Assembly: GCA_026982255.1 (NCBI GenBank)
Contig: JALSHL010000050.1
Location: forward strand, 1-28,547
Length of the DNA stretch: 28,547 nt
Direction of reading: 5' to 3'
From: Paracoccaceae bacterium
GTDB lineage: Bacteria > Pseudomonadota > Alphaproteobacteria > Rhodobacterales > Rhodobacteraceae
In this document: piece by piece, positions 1-7,663 of the stretch
Layout: each line of letters begins with the position of its first letter
How positions within the stretch are numbered: position 1 is the first letter of the stretch
Position numbers and translations under genes: made by a program
Notes under the pieces: model-generated
The model's input: only the letters and a program-made list of their open reading frames with translations
Databases searched by the model: none
Told to the model about the DNA's origin: nothing

Positions 1-366
1 CACATCCAGCAAGGCATTCACATCCGCCTCGCTCAGGGCCTGCGGCAACTTGCGCCCGCGTTTCGGCCCGCGTATCTGTGCCGCCGGATCGTCGGAGCGC
101 CAGCCTTCCAGAAAGGCAAAACGGTATAGCTGCCGCACCGCCGACAACCGCCGCGCCCGTGTCGCCGTCGCCAGCCCCTGCGCCTCCAGCTGCACCAGGT
201 AGTCCTCGATATCGTCGCGCTGCGCCGTTTCCGGCATCTTCCCCTGTCGTTCCAGCCAGTCACAAAAATCCGCCAGATCGCGGGCATAGGCCTTGAGCGT
301 ATTCACCGCTGCATCCTGCTCGGCCTGCATTGCCTCCAGAAAAACAGGGAGCCACGGGTGCGCCAT
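1..366 (-). CDS. xerD: Tyrosine recombinase XerD, N-terminal part (cut by window edge)
   Basis: An ATG at 366 opens a frame that runs off the left edge after 122 codons. It begins MAHPWLPVFLEAMQAEQDAA and continues through a core-binding (SAM-like) domain with NTLKAYARDL near residues 22-31 and ATRARRLSAVRQLYRFAFLE near residues 69-88, the pattern of XerC/XerD recombinases. The RGPKRGRKLPQALSE segment leading to the catalytic domain supports XerD over XerC. The catalytic Arg/His/Tyr residues lie outside the window. XerD acts with XerC at dif to resolve chromosome dimers at division. The start codon directly follows the TAA of the upstream gene, so the two are probably cotranscribed and translationally coupled. 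XerD rather than another Xer paralogue is likely but not certain. Confidence 0.9.
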   Translation of the reverse strand, partial: MAHPWLPVFLEAMQAEQDAAVNTLKAYARDLADFCDWLERQGKMPETAQRDDIEDYLVQLEAQGLATATRARRLSAVRQLYRFAFLEGWRSDDPAAQIRGPKRGRKLPQALSEADVNALLDV

Positions 367-1920
367 TTACAAGGCCCCGGGCAGCAACAGTATCTGCACG
401 GCAATCCGCCGCGCCGCGGCCTCCTGTCCGGCAGCGCGCAGGATATACAGCCCTGCACCGACCCTTCCGGGATCGGCTGCCGCACCATCGGACAGCAGGC
501 GCATCGCCCCCAGCAACGCCTGTGCGGTGTTACCTCTGTCCAGCGCCTCGTGCAGGCGGTTGCTCTGCGGACTGTCCGGCGCCCCTCCGGCCATCGCTGC
601 CGTGATAGCCTGCACCAGCGCATCGCCTTCCGGCAGGCTGGCGGGCGGTTGCTTCCGGACGAGCGCGCGGGCCAGGTCCCGGCGCGGATCGGGCGTTGCA
701 TTTTCTTCCCAGTCCGGCGCTGTCAGCCCTGCGAGATGGACAACATCCAGAACCGGCCCGACAACAGGCGCATAGGCCGGCGCGTAGGGCAGCCTTGACA
801 GCGTCTCGCCGAACTCTGCCGCAAATGCCTCCAGCAATCCGGCATCGCCCATCACCTGTATGGCTACCTGCGTCGCCGCTGCTATTCGCGCCGGATCACG
901 GCTTTCCAGCGCCCTGTCCATATCCTGAATGGCCCGCTGCCGTCCCCAGACACCGCCCGAGGCTGCCGGATTGCCGGTGCGATAGGCCTCGAACAGGATG
1001 GATGACGGCAAGGCTCCAGATTTCACCAGCCGCTCCGACGCTTCGATCCGTGCCCGCAACGGTGCGCGTGCTTCCGTATCGCGATACAGATAGGGCAGGG
1101 GCAGCGGCCCGCTCGGCCGGGGCAGAAACACCGCTTCGCGCAATACGAAATCCATCGGTTCCAGCGGGTCCGGCACTGCGGGGTCGGGCGCGCCCTCGAA
1201 CATCTGCGGATCGAGGAAGCGGATCAGCAGAAGCTCCCGTTCCCGCGGTATCGCCCCGATACTCGCGCCGAGCGAAAGCGTGATCGCCGCCGCGTTCCAG
1301 TCCCCGCTGCGCGCCAGACAATAAACCCGTTTCGACAAATCGTCGGTCAGCGCTGGCGCATTGGCCAGAGTTTCGCAAACCTTCAGTGTGCGATCGGTCA
1401 GAATGGCAATGTCGAAAGCCCGGTCAAACATTTCCGGACTGGCCGGGGTGTCCAGATTGACCAGCGCCTCGGCCGCATCCAGCGCGCCCATTTCAAACAG
1501 GCGGTCGATGCGGGCCTGCAAAAGCGGGCCGGTATGGTTGCTGCCCTGCGGCGGATTGGCCTGTGCCAGCAATATCCGGTGGAACATCTCGCGCACGGTG
1601 GGCACATCCGATTCCGGAAAGTCGCGGACGAGCCGGACGGCCTCGTCAACGTCCAGATCCCCCCACATACCGACCGGAAATCCGGTGACCGAGGGTGCCA
1701 GCAAGCCGATTGCGTCGGGGCTAATCCCGCCGAGCCCTTTTTTTTCTATGATGCCAAGGCCCGTTTCCGGCACCAGCGGCGGAGCTTCCGGCGTTATTTC
1801 GAACGGCGGCGGGTTGCGCAGGCTCTCGCTCAGCCAGCCGATGGCACTGACCGGTTCCTGCCCGTAAGCAGGCAGCCCGAGCACTCCGCCAGCCACCGCA
1901 AGAGCAAGAAACCTCCGCAT
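367..1920 (-). CDS. Secreted protein of unknown function, 517 aa
   Basis: I do not recognise a named family. The first 20 residues are a typical Sec signal peptide (MRRF, then a hydrophobic run, then PAYG before QEP), so the mature protein is probably periplasmic. The rest is Ala/Leu/Arg-rich and helical with no membrane segment, including stretches such as MGALDAAEALVNL and CLARSGDWNAAAITL that resemble tandem helical (TPR-like) repeats; this is inference. Cysteines are few. It ends immediately before xerD (TAA then ATG) and begins 3 nt after the stop of a small membrane protein, so the three form one leftward operon. From memory, this arrangement next to aroK-aroB is common in Rhodobacterales. 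Confidence 0.8.
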   Translation of the reverse strand: MRRFLALAVAGGVLGLPAYGQEPVSAIGWLSESLRNPPPFEITPEAPPLVPETGLGIIEKKGLGGISPDAIGLLAPSVTGFPVGMWGDLDVDEAVRLVRDFPESDVPTVREMFHRILLAQANPPQGSNHTGPLLQARIDRLFEMGALDAAEALVNLDTPASPEMFDRAFDIAILTDRTLKVCETLANAPALTDDLSKRVYCLARSGDWNAAAITLSLGASIGAIPRERELLLIRFLDPQMFEGAPDPAVPDPLEPMDFVLREAVFLPRPSGPLPLPYLYRDTEARAPLRARIEASERLVKSGALPSSILFEAYRTGNPAASGGVWGRQRAIQDMDRALESRDPARIAAATQVAIQVMGDAGLLEAFAAEFGETLSRLPYAPAYAPVVGPVLDVVHLAGLTAPDWEENATPDPRRDLARALVRKQPPASLPEGDALVQAITAAMAGGAPDSPQSNRLHEALDRGNTAQALLGAMRLLSDGAAADPGRVGAGLYILRAAGQEAAARRIAVQILLLPGAL

Positions 1921-1923
1921 GGA

Positions 1924-2058
1924 TCAATCCAGCCGGGGTTCGATCGGCACCGTCAACTCGCTTTGCGGTGCCGGCAATTCGAAAAACAGGGCATAGCCGA
2001 CAATACCGATCCCTCCGATAACGGCGAGATAGAACAGAAATTTGATCAGTCGAAACAT
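1924..2058 (-). CDS. Small single-pass membrane protein, 44 aa
   Basis: A short frame starts at ATG 2058 and stops at TGA 1924-1926. It is preceded by a strong ribosome site, GGAGGAG, about 6 nt upstream of the ATG. The protein begins MFRLIKFLFY, continues as a hydrophobic Gly/Ile/Val-rich helix to about residue 26, and ends in a polar Pro-rich tail (PAPQSELTVPIEPRLD). The likely topology is a cytoplasmic N-terminus and a short periplasmic tail. It is the first gene of the leftward xerD operon, transcribed from the divergent region shared with aroK. The function is unknown. The good ribosome site, tight spacing and clean membrane helix make it a believable gene. Confidence 0.7.
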   Translation of the reverse strand: MFRLIKFLFYLAVIGGIGIVGYALFFELPAPQSELTVPIEPRLD

Positions 2059-2180
2059 AGAACCTGCTCCTCCGGCGTCTTTTGACATTACCGGTGTTTT
2101 AAACCTCGTGCAAATCGTGCATAGAGAACCTAGTGCAACTGGCGCTTATGGGCAATCACCCAATTGGGGAAGTTCTGGAA

Positions 2181-2753
2181 ATGGCGGAACACGGCGAAAA
2201 CCTGCCTCCTTTGAAACTCGACCGGACGGTGGTTCTGGTCGGGCTGATGGGGGCCGGCAAATCGACGGTGGGGCGGCGGCTGGCCGATGCTCTCGGCGTG
2301 CCGTTCGTCGATTCCGATCACGAGATCGAAACCGCCGCCAACCTGTCGATCCCCGAGATTTTCGAGCGTTTCGGCGAGCAGTATTTCCGCGACGGCGAAA
2401 GCAGGGTCATCGCCCGCTTGCTGGAAGGAGAGCCTTGCATCCTTGCCACCGGCGGCGGCGCTTTCATGTCGCCGGACATCCGCGCCCTGATCCATGAACG
2501 GGGCCTGTCGGTCTGGATCAAGGCCGATCTGGAAACCCTCTGGAACCGCGTCAAGGGCAAGCCGGGCCGCCCGTTGTTGCAACAGGAAAACGCCAAAGAG
2601 GTCCTCGCCACGCTGTTGGAGGCCCGCTATCCGGTTTATGCCGAGGCCGACCTGACCGTCGAGAGCCACGCCGGTGCCCTGCACGAGGACGTTGTTGCCG
2701 ACATCATCGCTGCCTTGCGCGCACATGCCGGATCAAACGAGGAAACCCCATGA
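2181..2753 (+). CDS. aroK: Shikimate kinase
   Basis: It phosphorylates shikimate at the 3-hydroxyl using ATP, the fifth step of the shikimate pathway to aromatic amino acids, in the cytoplasm. With the start at 2181 the P-loop GLMGAGKST is at residues 21-29. The shikimate-binding DSD motif is at 44-46, followed by YFRDGESRVI and the ATGGGAF glycine motif, and the lid segment carries GKPGRPLL. The length of 190 residues fits the family. I chose ATG 2181 because GGGGAAG lies 8 nt upstream and because the protein then begins just before the kinase fold. In-frame starts at GTG 2133 and ATG 2148 are possible but would add an unusual N-terminal extension. It overlaps aroB by 4 nt (ATGA), implying translational coupling. 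Confidence 0.95.
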   Translation: MAEHGENLPPLKLDRTVVLVGLMGAGKSTVGRRLADALGVPFVDSDHEIETAANLSIPEIFERFGEQYFRDGESRVIARLLEGEPCILATGGGAFMSPDIRALIHERGLSVWIKADLETLWNRVKGKPGRPLLQQENAKEVLATLLEARYPVYAEADLTVESHAGALHEDVVADIIAALRAHAGSNEETP

Positions 2754-3865
2754 CTATTGAGACCCTGAATGTGGACCTGCCGGGCCGCCGCTATGACATC
2801 GTGATCGGACCGGGCCTGCTCGCCAGTGCGGGTGTGCGCGTGGAACCGTTTCTGAAACGCCCCCGCGTGGCCATCCTGACGGACGAAAACGTCGCCGCCC
2901 TGCATCTGGAAACCCTGCAAAACGGCTTGTCCGCCGCCGGTATCGACAGCACGGCGCTGGCTCTGACCCCCGGCGAGAAAACCAAGGGCTGGCCCGGGCT
3001 GGAACAGGCGGTCGAGTGGCTGATCGAACAAAAGGTGGAGCGCGACGATATCGTTATCGCCTTCGGCGGCGGTGTGATCGGCGACCTTGCGGGCTTTGCT
3101 GCCGCCATCCTGCGGCGCGGGGTCGATTTCATCCAGATCCCGACCAGTCTGCTGGCACAGGTGGACAGCTCGGTCGGCGGCAAGACCGGCATAAACTCAA
3201 AACAGGGCAAAAACCTGATCGGCGCCTTCCACCAGCCGAAACTGGTGCTGGCGGATACCGATGTGCTGAACACACTCGACCCGCGGGAGTTCGTTTCCGG
3301 CTATGGCGAGGTGGTGAAATACGGCTTGCTCGGCGATGCGGAGTTTTTCGAATGGCTGGAACAGAACGGCCCGTCGCTCGCCGCCGGTGACATGCAGAAC
3401 CGCATCCGTGCCGTGCGCCGCTCCTGCGAGATGAAGGCCGAGATCGTTGCCCGCGACGAAAAGGAACGTGGCGATCGCGCGCTCCTCAACCTCGGCCACA
3501 CCTTCGGCCACGCATTGGAGGCCGCGACCGGCTACTCCGACCGTCTGCTGCACGGCGAGGGCGTCGCCATCGGTTGCGCGCTGGCCTTCGAACTGTCACA
3601 ACGTCTCGGCCTGTGTTCGCAGGAGGCCCCGAGCCGCGTGCGCCAGCACCTCGCCGCGATGGGTATGAAAAAGGACCTCGCCGATATTGCAGGGGATTTA
3701 CCCGATGCCGACGGCCTGATCGCCCTGATGGGACAGGACAAAAAGGTGGTGGACGGCAGGATCGCCTTCATCCTCGCGCGCGGCATTGGCGAGGCTTTCG
3801 TGGCCCGCGACGTCGATATGGACGCGGTGCGTGCGGTTCTGAACGATGCGCTTGCGGCACGCTGA
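2750..3865 (+). CDS. aroB: 3-Dehydroquinate synthase
   Basis: It converts DAHP to 3-dehydroquinate, the second step of the shikimate pathway, using NAD and a divalent metal. Family motifs are clear: the NAD-binding segment FGGGVIGDLAGFAAA, then IPTSLLAQVDSSVGGKTGIN, then YGEVVKYGLL with the metal-binding Glu, and NLGHTFGHALEAATGY with metal-ligand histidines. The length of 371 residues is normal. The start ATG overlaps the aroK stop. No gene follows on this strand before the convergent radical SAM gene, so aroKB is a two-gene operon or the end of a longer transcript. The aroK-aroB pairing is widespread in proteobacteria. Confidence 0.97.
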   Translation: MTIETLNVDLPGRRYDIVIGPGLLASAGVRVEPFLKRPRVAILTDENVAALHLETLQNGLSAAGIDSTALALTPGEKTKGWPGLEQAVEWLIEQKVERDDIVIAFGGGVIGDLAGFAAAILRRGVDFIQIPTSLLAQVDSSVGGKTGINSKQGKNLIGAFHQPKLVLADTDVLNTLDPREFVSGYGEVVKYGLLGDAEFFEWLEQNGPSLAAGDMQNRIRAVRRSCEMKAEIVARDEKERGDRALLNLGHTFGHALEAATGYSDRLLHGEGVAIGCALAFELSQRLGLCSQEAPSRVRQHLAAMGMKKDLADIAGDLPDADGLIALMGQDKKVVDGRIAFILARGIGEAFVARDVDMDAVRAVLNDALAAR

Positions 3866-3872
3866 CTCGTAG

Positions 3873-3893
3873 GGTGCGCGGTCTCCACGCACC
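3873..3893. terminator. Weak hairpin between convergent genes
   Basis: GGTGCG and CGCACC form a 6-bp perfect stem around a 9-nt loop in the 37-bp gap between aroB and the convergent radical SAM gene. There is no clear U-tract on either side, so it would be at best a weak bidirectional terminator. The call rests on position more than on sequence. Confidence 0.3.
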
Positions 3894-3902
3894 ACCATAC
3901 CG

Positions 3903-4847
3903 TCACACGCTACAACTCGCCCCGCCCAGCACGCAGAACTTGGCGCAATGGCGGTGGTTGAGCTTCACATCGCGCTCCGCCTCGGCCAGTGTTTCGCCCA
4001 TCTCGAATTCCGGCGTGTAGGCCAGCAGGGTGCAGGCCAGCACCACCGGCTTTTCCGCCCCCTTGCGTTTCACCACCATGCGGGAACTGGCGCACATCAC
4101 ATCGTCGGGCCGCTTGTCCAGAATCCCCCAGCAGGCGGTGGTGATTTCCGGCACATCGACGGTTTCGTCCATCTCGGGGAACAATACGGTCATGGCCGGA
4201 TTGAACGGGTCGATATCGAACCCCTCGGCCGTGAACAGGGCACCATACCCCGCGCGGCTGTCCGCATCCGTTTCGCCCCAGAGGGTCCGCCCCGCCACCG
4301 CCATGCGGAACCCGTTGTCGCGCAGCCAGCGCATGCCCTCCAGCGTGATGTCATAGGCCCCCGCGCCGCGCTCTTCGTCATGCAGCGCGCGCTTGTAATG
4401 GTCCAGCGACACCCGCAGGGTCAGCCGGTCGCCGAATTCCGCCCGCAACGCCAGCAAGCCCGCCAGCACCCGTGGCCGCATCATCGGTTTCATGGCATTG
4501 GTCAGCACCAGCACCTCGAACCCGCGTTCCAGCGACAGGCGCAGCATTTCGATAATCTGCGGGTTCATGAACGGCTCGCCACCGGTAAAGCCGATCTCCG
4601 TCACCGGCCAGTCCCGCTCGCCGATCTGGTCCAGAAACCCCGCGACCTCCTGCGGCGTGATATAGACCAGCCGGTCGTTTTCCGGGCTGCTCTCGATATA
4701 GCAGTTCACACAGGTGATGTTGCACAGCGTGCCGGTGTTGAACCACAACGTTTTCGCCCCCGTCAGCGCGACCGAGGCCCGCGCCTCCCCCTTGGCGGTA
4801 ATATCGGGGTGGGAAAACTTGTTCAGCGAGGGGCTTTGGTCATTCAT
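3903..4847 (-). CDS. Radical SAM protein with SPASM-like C-terminal cysteines
   Basis: The protein has the radical SAM signature CNITCVNC (C42-x3-C46-x2-C49), which holds the 4Fe-4S cluster that cleaves S-adenosylmethionine. This is followed by a GGEPFMNP motif, typical of the SAM-binding strand, and a barrel-like central region. The C-terminal half carries further cysteines (TACWGIL, VMCASSR, VLACTLL, HCAKFCVLGGASC) that could bind auxiliary clusters as in SPASM/twitch enzymes. The substrate is unknown; peptide or small-molecule modification are both possible. I chose ATG 4847 because AAGGA lies 8 nt upstream; the in-frame start 54 nt further upstream lacks one. It is convergent with aroB and is the last host gene before attL. 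Confidence 0.85.
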   Translation of the reverse strand: MNDQSPSLNKFSHPDITAKGEARASVALTGAKTLWFNTGTLCNITCVNCYIESSPENDRLVYITPQEVAGFLDQIGERDWPVTEIGFTGGEPFMNPQIIEMLRLSLERGFEVLVLTNAMKPMMRPRVLAGLLALRAEFGDRLTLRVSLDHYKRALHDEERGAGAYDITLEGMRWLRDNGFRMAVAGRTLWGETDADSRAGYGALFTAEGFDIDPFNPAMTVLFPEMDETVDVPEITTACWGILDKRPDDVMCASSRMVVKRKGAEKPVVLACTLLAYTPEFEMGETLAEAERDVKLNHRHCAKFCVLGGASCSV

Positions 4848-4948
4848 AAACGCGGTCCTTTTTCTGCCACGCAGATTCCCCTTCCCGTGCAGGAAGGTCA
4901 AGGGCCGATATGTAACGGACAGGCACGAAGGCGTGAGGAGGGGAAAAC

Positions 4949-4997
4949 TGGAGCGGGCGACGGGGTTCGAACCCGCGACAACCAGCTTGGGAAGCTT
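4949..4997 (-). other. attL: 3' part of a tRNA-Gly(CCC) gene split by phage integration
   Basis: Read on the minus strand this is the 3' side of a tRNA: anticodon loop TTCCCAA (anticodon CCC), a variable loop, T-arm GCGGG-TTCGAAC-CCCGT, acceptor strand CGCCCGC, discriminator T and encoded CCA ending at 4949. The 5' half (acceptor GCGGGCG and D-arm) is absent. Upstream of the anticodon stem, beyond about 4997, the sequence turns AT-rich and unrelated to a tRNA, so anticodon stem pairing fails at the outer positions. A tyrosine integrase gene ends 40 nt away. This is the usual outcome of tRNA-targeted phage integration: the host-side 3' half stays here, and the phage-supplied copy restores the tRNA at the other end. 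The true core length cannot be fixed without attR. Confidence 0.85.
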
Positions 4998-5037
4998 AGG
5001 TATTACGCGAAATAAACATATTAAATCAGATGGTTAC

Positions 5038-6099
5038 CTATTTTGAAATCTTTCGAGTGGGTTCAGTGTGGGACGACTCGGCGGTTTCCATGGCTTTTCG
5101 CAGGTCATCCATCTGGACGTGGGCATAGCGCGCGGTCGTCGAGATATCCGCGTGGCCGGCCAGCGCCTGCGCCGCGACGATCCCGTTGGTTCTGGTGATG
5201 CGCGATAGGGCTGTATGGCGCAGGTCGTGGAACCGGAAGTCTGGGATTCCGGCGTTCGCCAGTGCCTTCTTCCACGGCTTGTTCCAGCCGGATTGGGTGA
5301 ACGGCCGGCGCTTGCCGCGTTTGTTGTTTCTGAAAAGATAGGTGAACACCTGCGGTATCGCGGTTACATGTGGCTGGTTGGCGAGCAGGACGAGAAGTGC
5401 GTCGGTCATCGGGACGGCATGGTGTTCGCCGCCCTTCATTGTTCGAAAGACGATCATGCGGTTGCTGAAATCCACGTCGCGCCATTCCAGCGCGATGGCG
5501 CTGCCGACGCGGCAGCCGGTTGCGAGGCAGAACCGGACGAGCGGTTTCATGTCTTCGCGCAGGTGCTGAAAAAGGCGGACCTCTTCTTCGGCGGTCATTT
5601 CCCGCACCCGGCCCTTCGGCTCCGACAGGTGCAGCGCTCTCCAGTCGATGGCCGGAACCCTGGCGTTCAGGTTGCGGTCGGCATAGGTGATCACCCGGCG
5701 AAGGAGCTGGAGTTCGCGGTTGACGGTGGCGTTGCTGACTGTCGCCCGGCGGCGGGTGATATGTGCGGTGAGTGTCTGGTTGTCGATTGTTGCCAGCGCG
5801 GTTTTTTTCCGGAGGCAGGATAGCAGTATCTTCGCCTGGTATTTCGTAGTGCGCCATGACGGTTGGTGCATCGCCACGTTGGCGCAGTACGTGCCGATCG
5901 CTTCGTCCAGGGTGAGCTGCCGCGATGTGTCGCCGTGCATCAACCGGATGCGCGCGGCGCGGACCTCGGCCTCTTCTACTTCCCGCGCTGCCGATTTGTT
6001 TCTTTCGCCAGTGCTTCCTCGAATCCGATAACGTTCCCCGCCGACCGTGATCGTGCGGTCATACTGCCAGAACGGGCTGTCCTTTTTCCGGAACGGCAT
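5038..6099 (-). CDS. int: Phage tyrosine integrase
   Basis: It catalyses site-specific recombination between phage attP and the tRNA-Gly attB. All catalytic residues of the tyrosine recombinase family are visible: Arg197 in ATGCRVGS, Lys222 in MKGGEH, His291 and Arg294 in HDLRHT, His316 in AGHADIS, and nucleophile Tyr325 in TTARYAHV. Residues 1-50 look like an arm-binding region and 60-150 like a core-binding domain (TLDEAIGTYC, TVNRELQLLRRV). The length of 353 residues is normal. It is the last gene of the leftward early operon and lies directly beside attL. Its start lies 124 nt inside the excisionase-like gene in another frame, so the two are probably cotranscribed. Confidence 0.95.
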   Translation of the reverse strand: MPFRKKDSPFWQYDRTITVGGERYRIRGSTGERNKSAAREVEEAEVRAARIRLMHGDTSRQLTLDEAIGTYCANVAMHQPSWRTTKYQAKILLSCLRKKTALATIDNQTLTAHITRRRATVSNATVNRELQLLRRVITYADRNLNARVPAIDWRALHLSEPKGRVREMTAEEEVRLFQHLREDMKPLVRFCLATGCRVGSAIALEWRDVDFSNRMIVFRTMKGGEHHAVPMTDALLVLLANQPHVTAIPQVFTYLFRNNKRGKRRPFTQSGWNKPWKKALANAGIPDFRFHDLRHTALSRITRTNGIVAAQALAGHADISTTARYAHVQMDDLRKAMETAESSHTEPTRKISK

Positions 6100-6272
6100 G
6101 GGGAATCCTCCGTATGTGAATCGATGAAATTCTGCAAATCGTCCTCACGATAGCGGACAACGCCGCGAAGGCGAACATGTTTCAAGCCGGAACGGCGAAG
6201 GCGTCCCAGCGTTCTGGTGCTGATCTGGAGGCGTTCGGCCGCCTGTTGCGGGGTGAGTAGCGATACAACCAT
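5976..6272 (-). CDS. xis: Excisionase-like small HTH protein
   Basis: The N-terminal 50 residues form a winged-helix/MerR-type HTH_17 domain: SLLTPQQAAERLQISTRTLG followed by a basic turn, then VRYREDDLQNFID, where the wing and last helix would be. Such proteins bind next to att sites and direct integrases toward excision. The remaining roughly 40 residues are basic and Ser/Arg-rich and overlap the integrase gene in another frame. ATG 6272 starts 1 nt after the TGA of the preceding gene with GGTGA just upstream; GTG 6281 is an alternative. Its place immediately upstream of int supports an excisionase role, but a generic phage DNA-binding protein cannot be excluded. Confidence 0.75.
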   Translation of the reverse strand: MVVSLLTPQQAAERLQISTRTLGRLRRSGLKHVRLRGVVRYREDDLQNFIDSHTEDSPCRSGKRTARSGSMTARSRSAGNVIGFEEALAKETNRQRGK

Positions 6273-6273
6273 A

Positions 6274-6435
6274 TCAATCACCAGCCAACAGTTTCCCGAT
6301 GGCGCGTATGTAAAGCGCAGCCTCGGTTGTCAGGCGATCACGCGTGGCCGCGTCCAGTGTGCACCACGCGCAGTGTTCCGGCGGGCCGCGATCGTCCCGC
6401 AGTTTTCGTGCCACACGTTCTGCAAGAGCGCTCAT
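6274..6435 (-). CDS. Small phage protein of unknown function, 53 aa
   Basis: A short frame from ATG 6435 to TGA 6274-6276. It is linked by a 4-nt ATGA overlap to the gene before it, and its stop lies 1 nt from the ATG of the excisionase-like gene after it. The protein begins MSALAERVARKL and contains a Cys-Ala-Trp-Cys pair at residues 22-25 (EHCAWCTLD), followed by a mostly helical segment. A single CxxC pair could bind metal as a dimer, but this is speculation. I recognise no family. Support is the tight coupling on both sides; there is no other gene in this gap. Confidence 0.6.
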   Translation of the reverse strand: MSALAERVARKLRDDRGPPEHCAWCTLDAATRDRLTTEAALYIRAIGKLLAGD

Positions 6436-6665
6436 CCCCGCCATGTCGGTAGCTCGCGGATCAAAGCGGCCAGTCGCAGGGTGTCCGTGACCGACAGGGT
6501 GGATACCCGGCCGTCCTCGATGAATACGAGGTTTGTGCCCTTTGCCGACGGGCGTCCGTCGATGCCCATAAGCGAGACGTCATCCGCCAGGGCGTCGGCA
6601 AGAACCTCGGCTTCTGCGCTCGCGCCAATAGCGGTGATTTCGATTGGTGTGTTCGGGTGGGTCAT
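6432..6665 (-). CDS. Small phage protein of unknown function, 77 aa
   Basis: ATG 6665 has AGGAGG 7 nt upstream, which decides this start over an upstream in-frame start at 6701. The protein begins MTHPNTPIEITAIGASAEAE, is acidic in its first half (ADALADDVSLMGIDG), has short beta-like stretches (NLVFIEDGRV), and ends ELPTWRG. No family is recognised and no membrane segment is present. It overlaps its neighbours by ATGA on both sides and belongs to the leftward early operon. Confidence 0.65.
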   Translation of the reverse strand: MTHPNTPIEITAIGASAEAEVLADALADDVSLMGIDGRPSAKGTNLVFIEDGRVSTLSVTDTLRLAALIRELPTWRG

Positions 6666-6883
6666 TGTTCGACCTCCTCTCCAGTAGCTTCGATGCCCCA
6701 TTCAATGAGGTTTCGGATTTGTTCAGCGACGCTGGTGTTTTCGCGCAGCGCGCGCTGGTAGATAAAGTCAAACTGGTCACTGTCCATTTTGATGACGACC
6801 TGGCGGCGGCCGCCATACAGTTTGACGCCTTTTGCCGGCCCGTTTCGATGCTGCTTGCCGAGCGGATATCCTTGCCCTGTCAT
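6662..6883 (-). CDS. Ribbon-helix-helix DNA-binding protein, 73 aa
   Basis: Residues from about 26 follow the ribbon-helix-helix plan. A short strand (RRQVVIKM) precedes helix one (DSDQFDFIYQRALREN). The turn TSVAE leads into helix two (EQIRNLIEWGIEAT). The N-terminal 25 residues are basic and Gly-rich (MTGQGYPLGKQHRN). Such Arc/CopG-like proteins bind operators as dimers. ATG 6883 is preferred, with AAAGG upstream; a GTG at 6907 overlapping the previous stop is the alternative. The gene overlaps the next by ATGA. Its target is unknown; it could regulate the int-xis end of the operon. Confidence 0.65.
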   Translation of the reverse strand: MTGQGYPLGKQHRNGPAKGVKLYGGRRQVVIKMDSDQFDFIYQRALRENTSVAEQIRNLIEWGIEATGEEVEQ

Positions 6884-6903
6884 TGCACGGCGCCTTTCTG
6901 TTT

Positions 6904-7458
6904 TCACGATTCAGTGTTCAACGTATCCACGTTGGTTGCATGTGCCCTGAATTCCAGTGCGGCCACCCACGGGTTTGACTCCCAGCCGAACCCGCGTTTG
7001 GCATTGATACTGTCCCAGAGGTCGCGAAAAGACGCGACCGCGGCGAAGCAACCGTTCTTGCAGTTCTTCATCCCGGTGTCCGCACATATCGCGCATTCCA
7101 CGCCTTCAGCGATGCTATCGATAGGTGATATTTGCTGCAGGCGTTGCGCCCGCACGTTTGTTACCTCCAACGTTATCCGGCTGGCACGGCGAGGCATAAA
7201 AATCGATGGTGTCCACGGCCGGAACAATTTTTCCTCAGGCCCCGCGTAGTTCGCGCGGTAAATGACAAAATCCTGCGCGCCCGGCTCTCCATCGGACCCC
7301 CAGCAGAATGTTTCGCGCACCCACAGCAGATCGCCCTGACGGTATTTGATGATCGGGTCCTCGTGAGCGGAGCAAACTACGCGGCGCGTTTGGGTCTTCC
7401 GGCCCAAACATATCGCACGGACCATTTCAGGTTTAAATAGTATGGGCTTAATGGTCAT
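6904..7458 (-). CDS. ASCH-like phage protein, 184 aa
   Basis: The N-terminus (ILFKPEMVRAICLGRKTQTR) and the following RQGDLLWVRETF and SRITLEVTNVRAQRLQQIS segments match the layout of ASCH-fold proteins, which are common in phage early regions: a K-TQTRR entry, a GD-LWVRE strand and a late I-L-V strand pair. A cysteine cluster near residues 120-140 (CAICADTGMKNCKNGC) resembles a zinc knuckle. The C-terminus has FRDLWDSINAKRGFGWESNPWV, also typical. ASCH domains are thought to bind RNA or modified nucleobases; the phage role is not established. The start at ATG 7458 lies 11 nt inside the preceding gene. Confidence 0.7.
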   Translation of the reverse strand: MTIKPILFKPEMVRAICLGRKTQTRRVVCSAHEDPIIKYRQGDLLWVRETFCWGSDGEPGAQDFVIYRANYAGPEEKLFRPWTPSIFMPRRASRITLEVTNVRAQRLQQISPIDSIAEGVECAICADTGMKNCKNGCFAAVASFRDLWDSINAKRGFGWESNPWVAALEFRAHATNVDTLNTES

Positions 7459-7663
7459 CGGTCGTTACCCCTTCCAGACGCTTCCGGTTCTGTCGTTGCG
7501 TTTCCGCGCGCAGTGCCCGGTGCCATGCGAGGCGCAATGCCTCTGCCTCCCGTATCCGGTTCTCCAGATCCGGATGATGCAGGTTGGAATTGATCACCTG
7601 CATGATCTGGTTCCATCGGTGGCCGAGAATATCCGCATCCGAAAATTGCTTCTGATGTATCAT
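7448..7663 (-). CDS. Small phage protein of unknown function, 71 aa
   Basis: A charged, probably all-helical protein (MIHQKQFSDADILGHRWNQI, later RIREAEALRLAWHRALRAET) with no recognised domain and no membrane segment. It is coupled by ATGA to the previous gene and overlaps the ASCH-like gene by 11 nt. The operon position and lack of any competing frame support it as real. Confidence 0.6.
   Translation of the reverse strand: MIHQKQFSDADILGHRWNQIMQVINSNLHHPDLENRIREAEALRLAWHRALRAETQRQNRKRLEGVTTDDH

Noticed and set aside
2082..2087. TTGACA box in the aroK upstream region
   Set aside because: No acceptable -10 box at 16-18 nt on the plus strand, so I did not call a promoter in the divergent region 2059-2180, although one must exist there.
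3948..5015. A 355-codon plus-strand frame opposite the radical SAM gene, running through attL
   Set aside because: It is the shadow of the radical SAM gene. It has His/Gln/Arg-rich composition, runs through the tRNA fragment, and shows no motifs.
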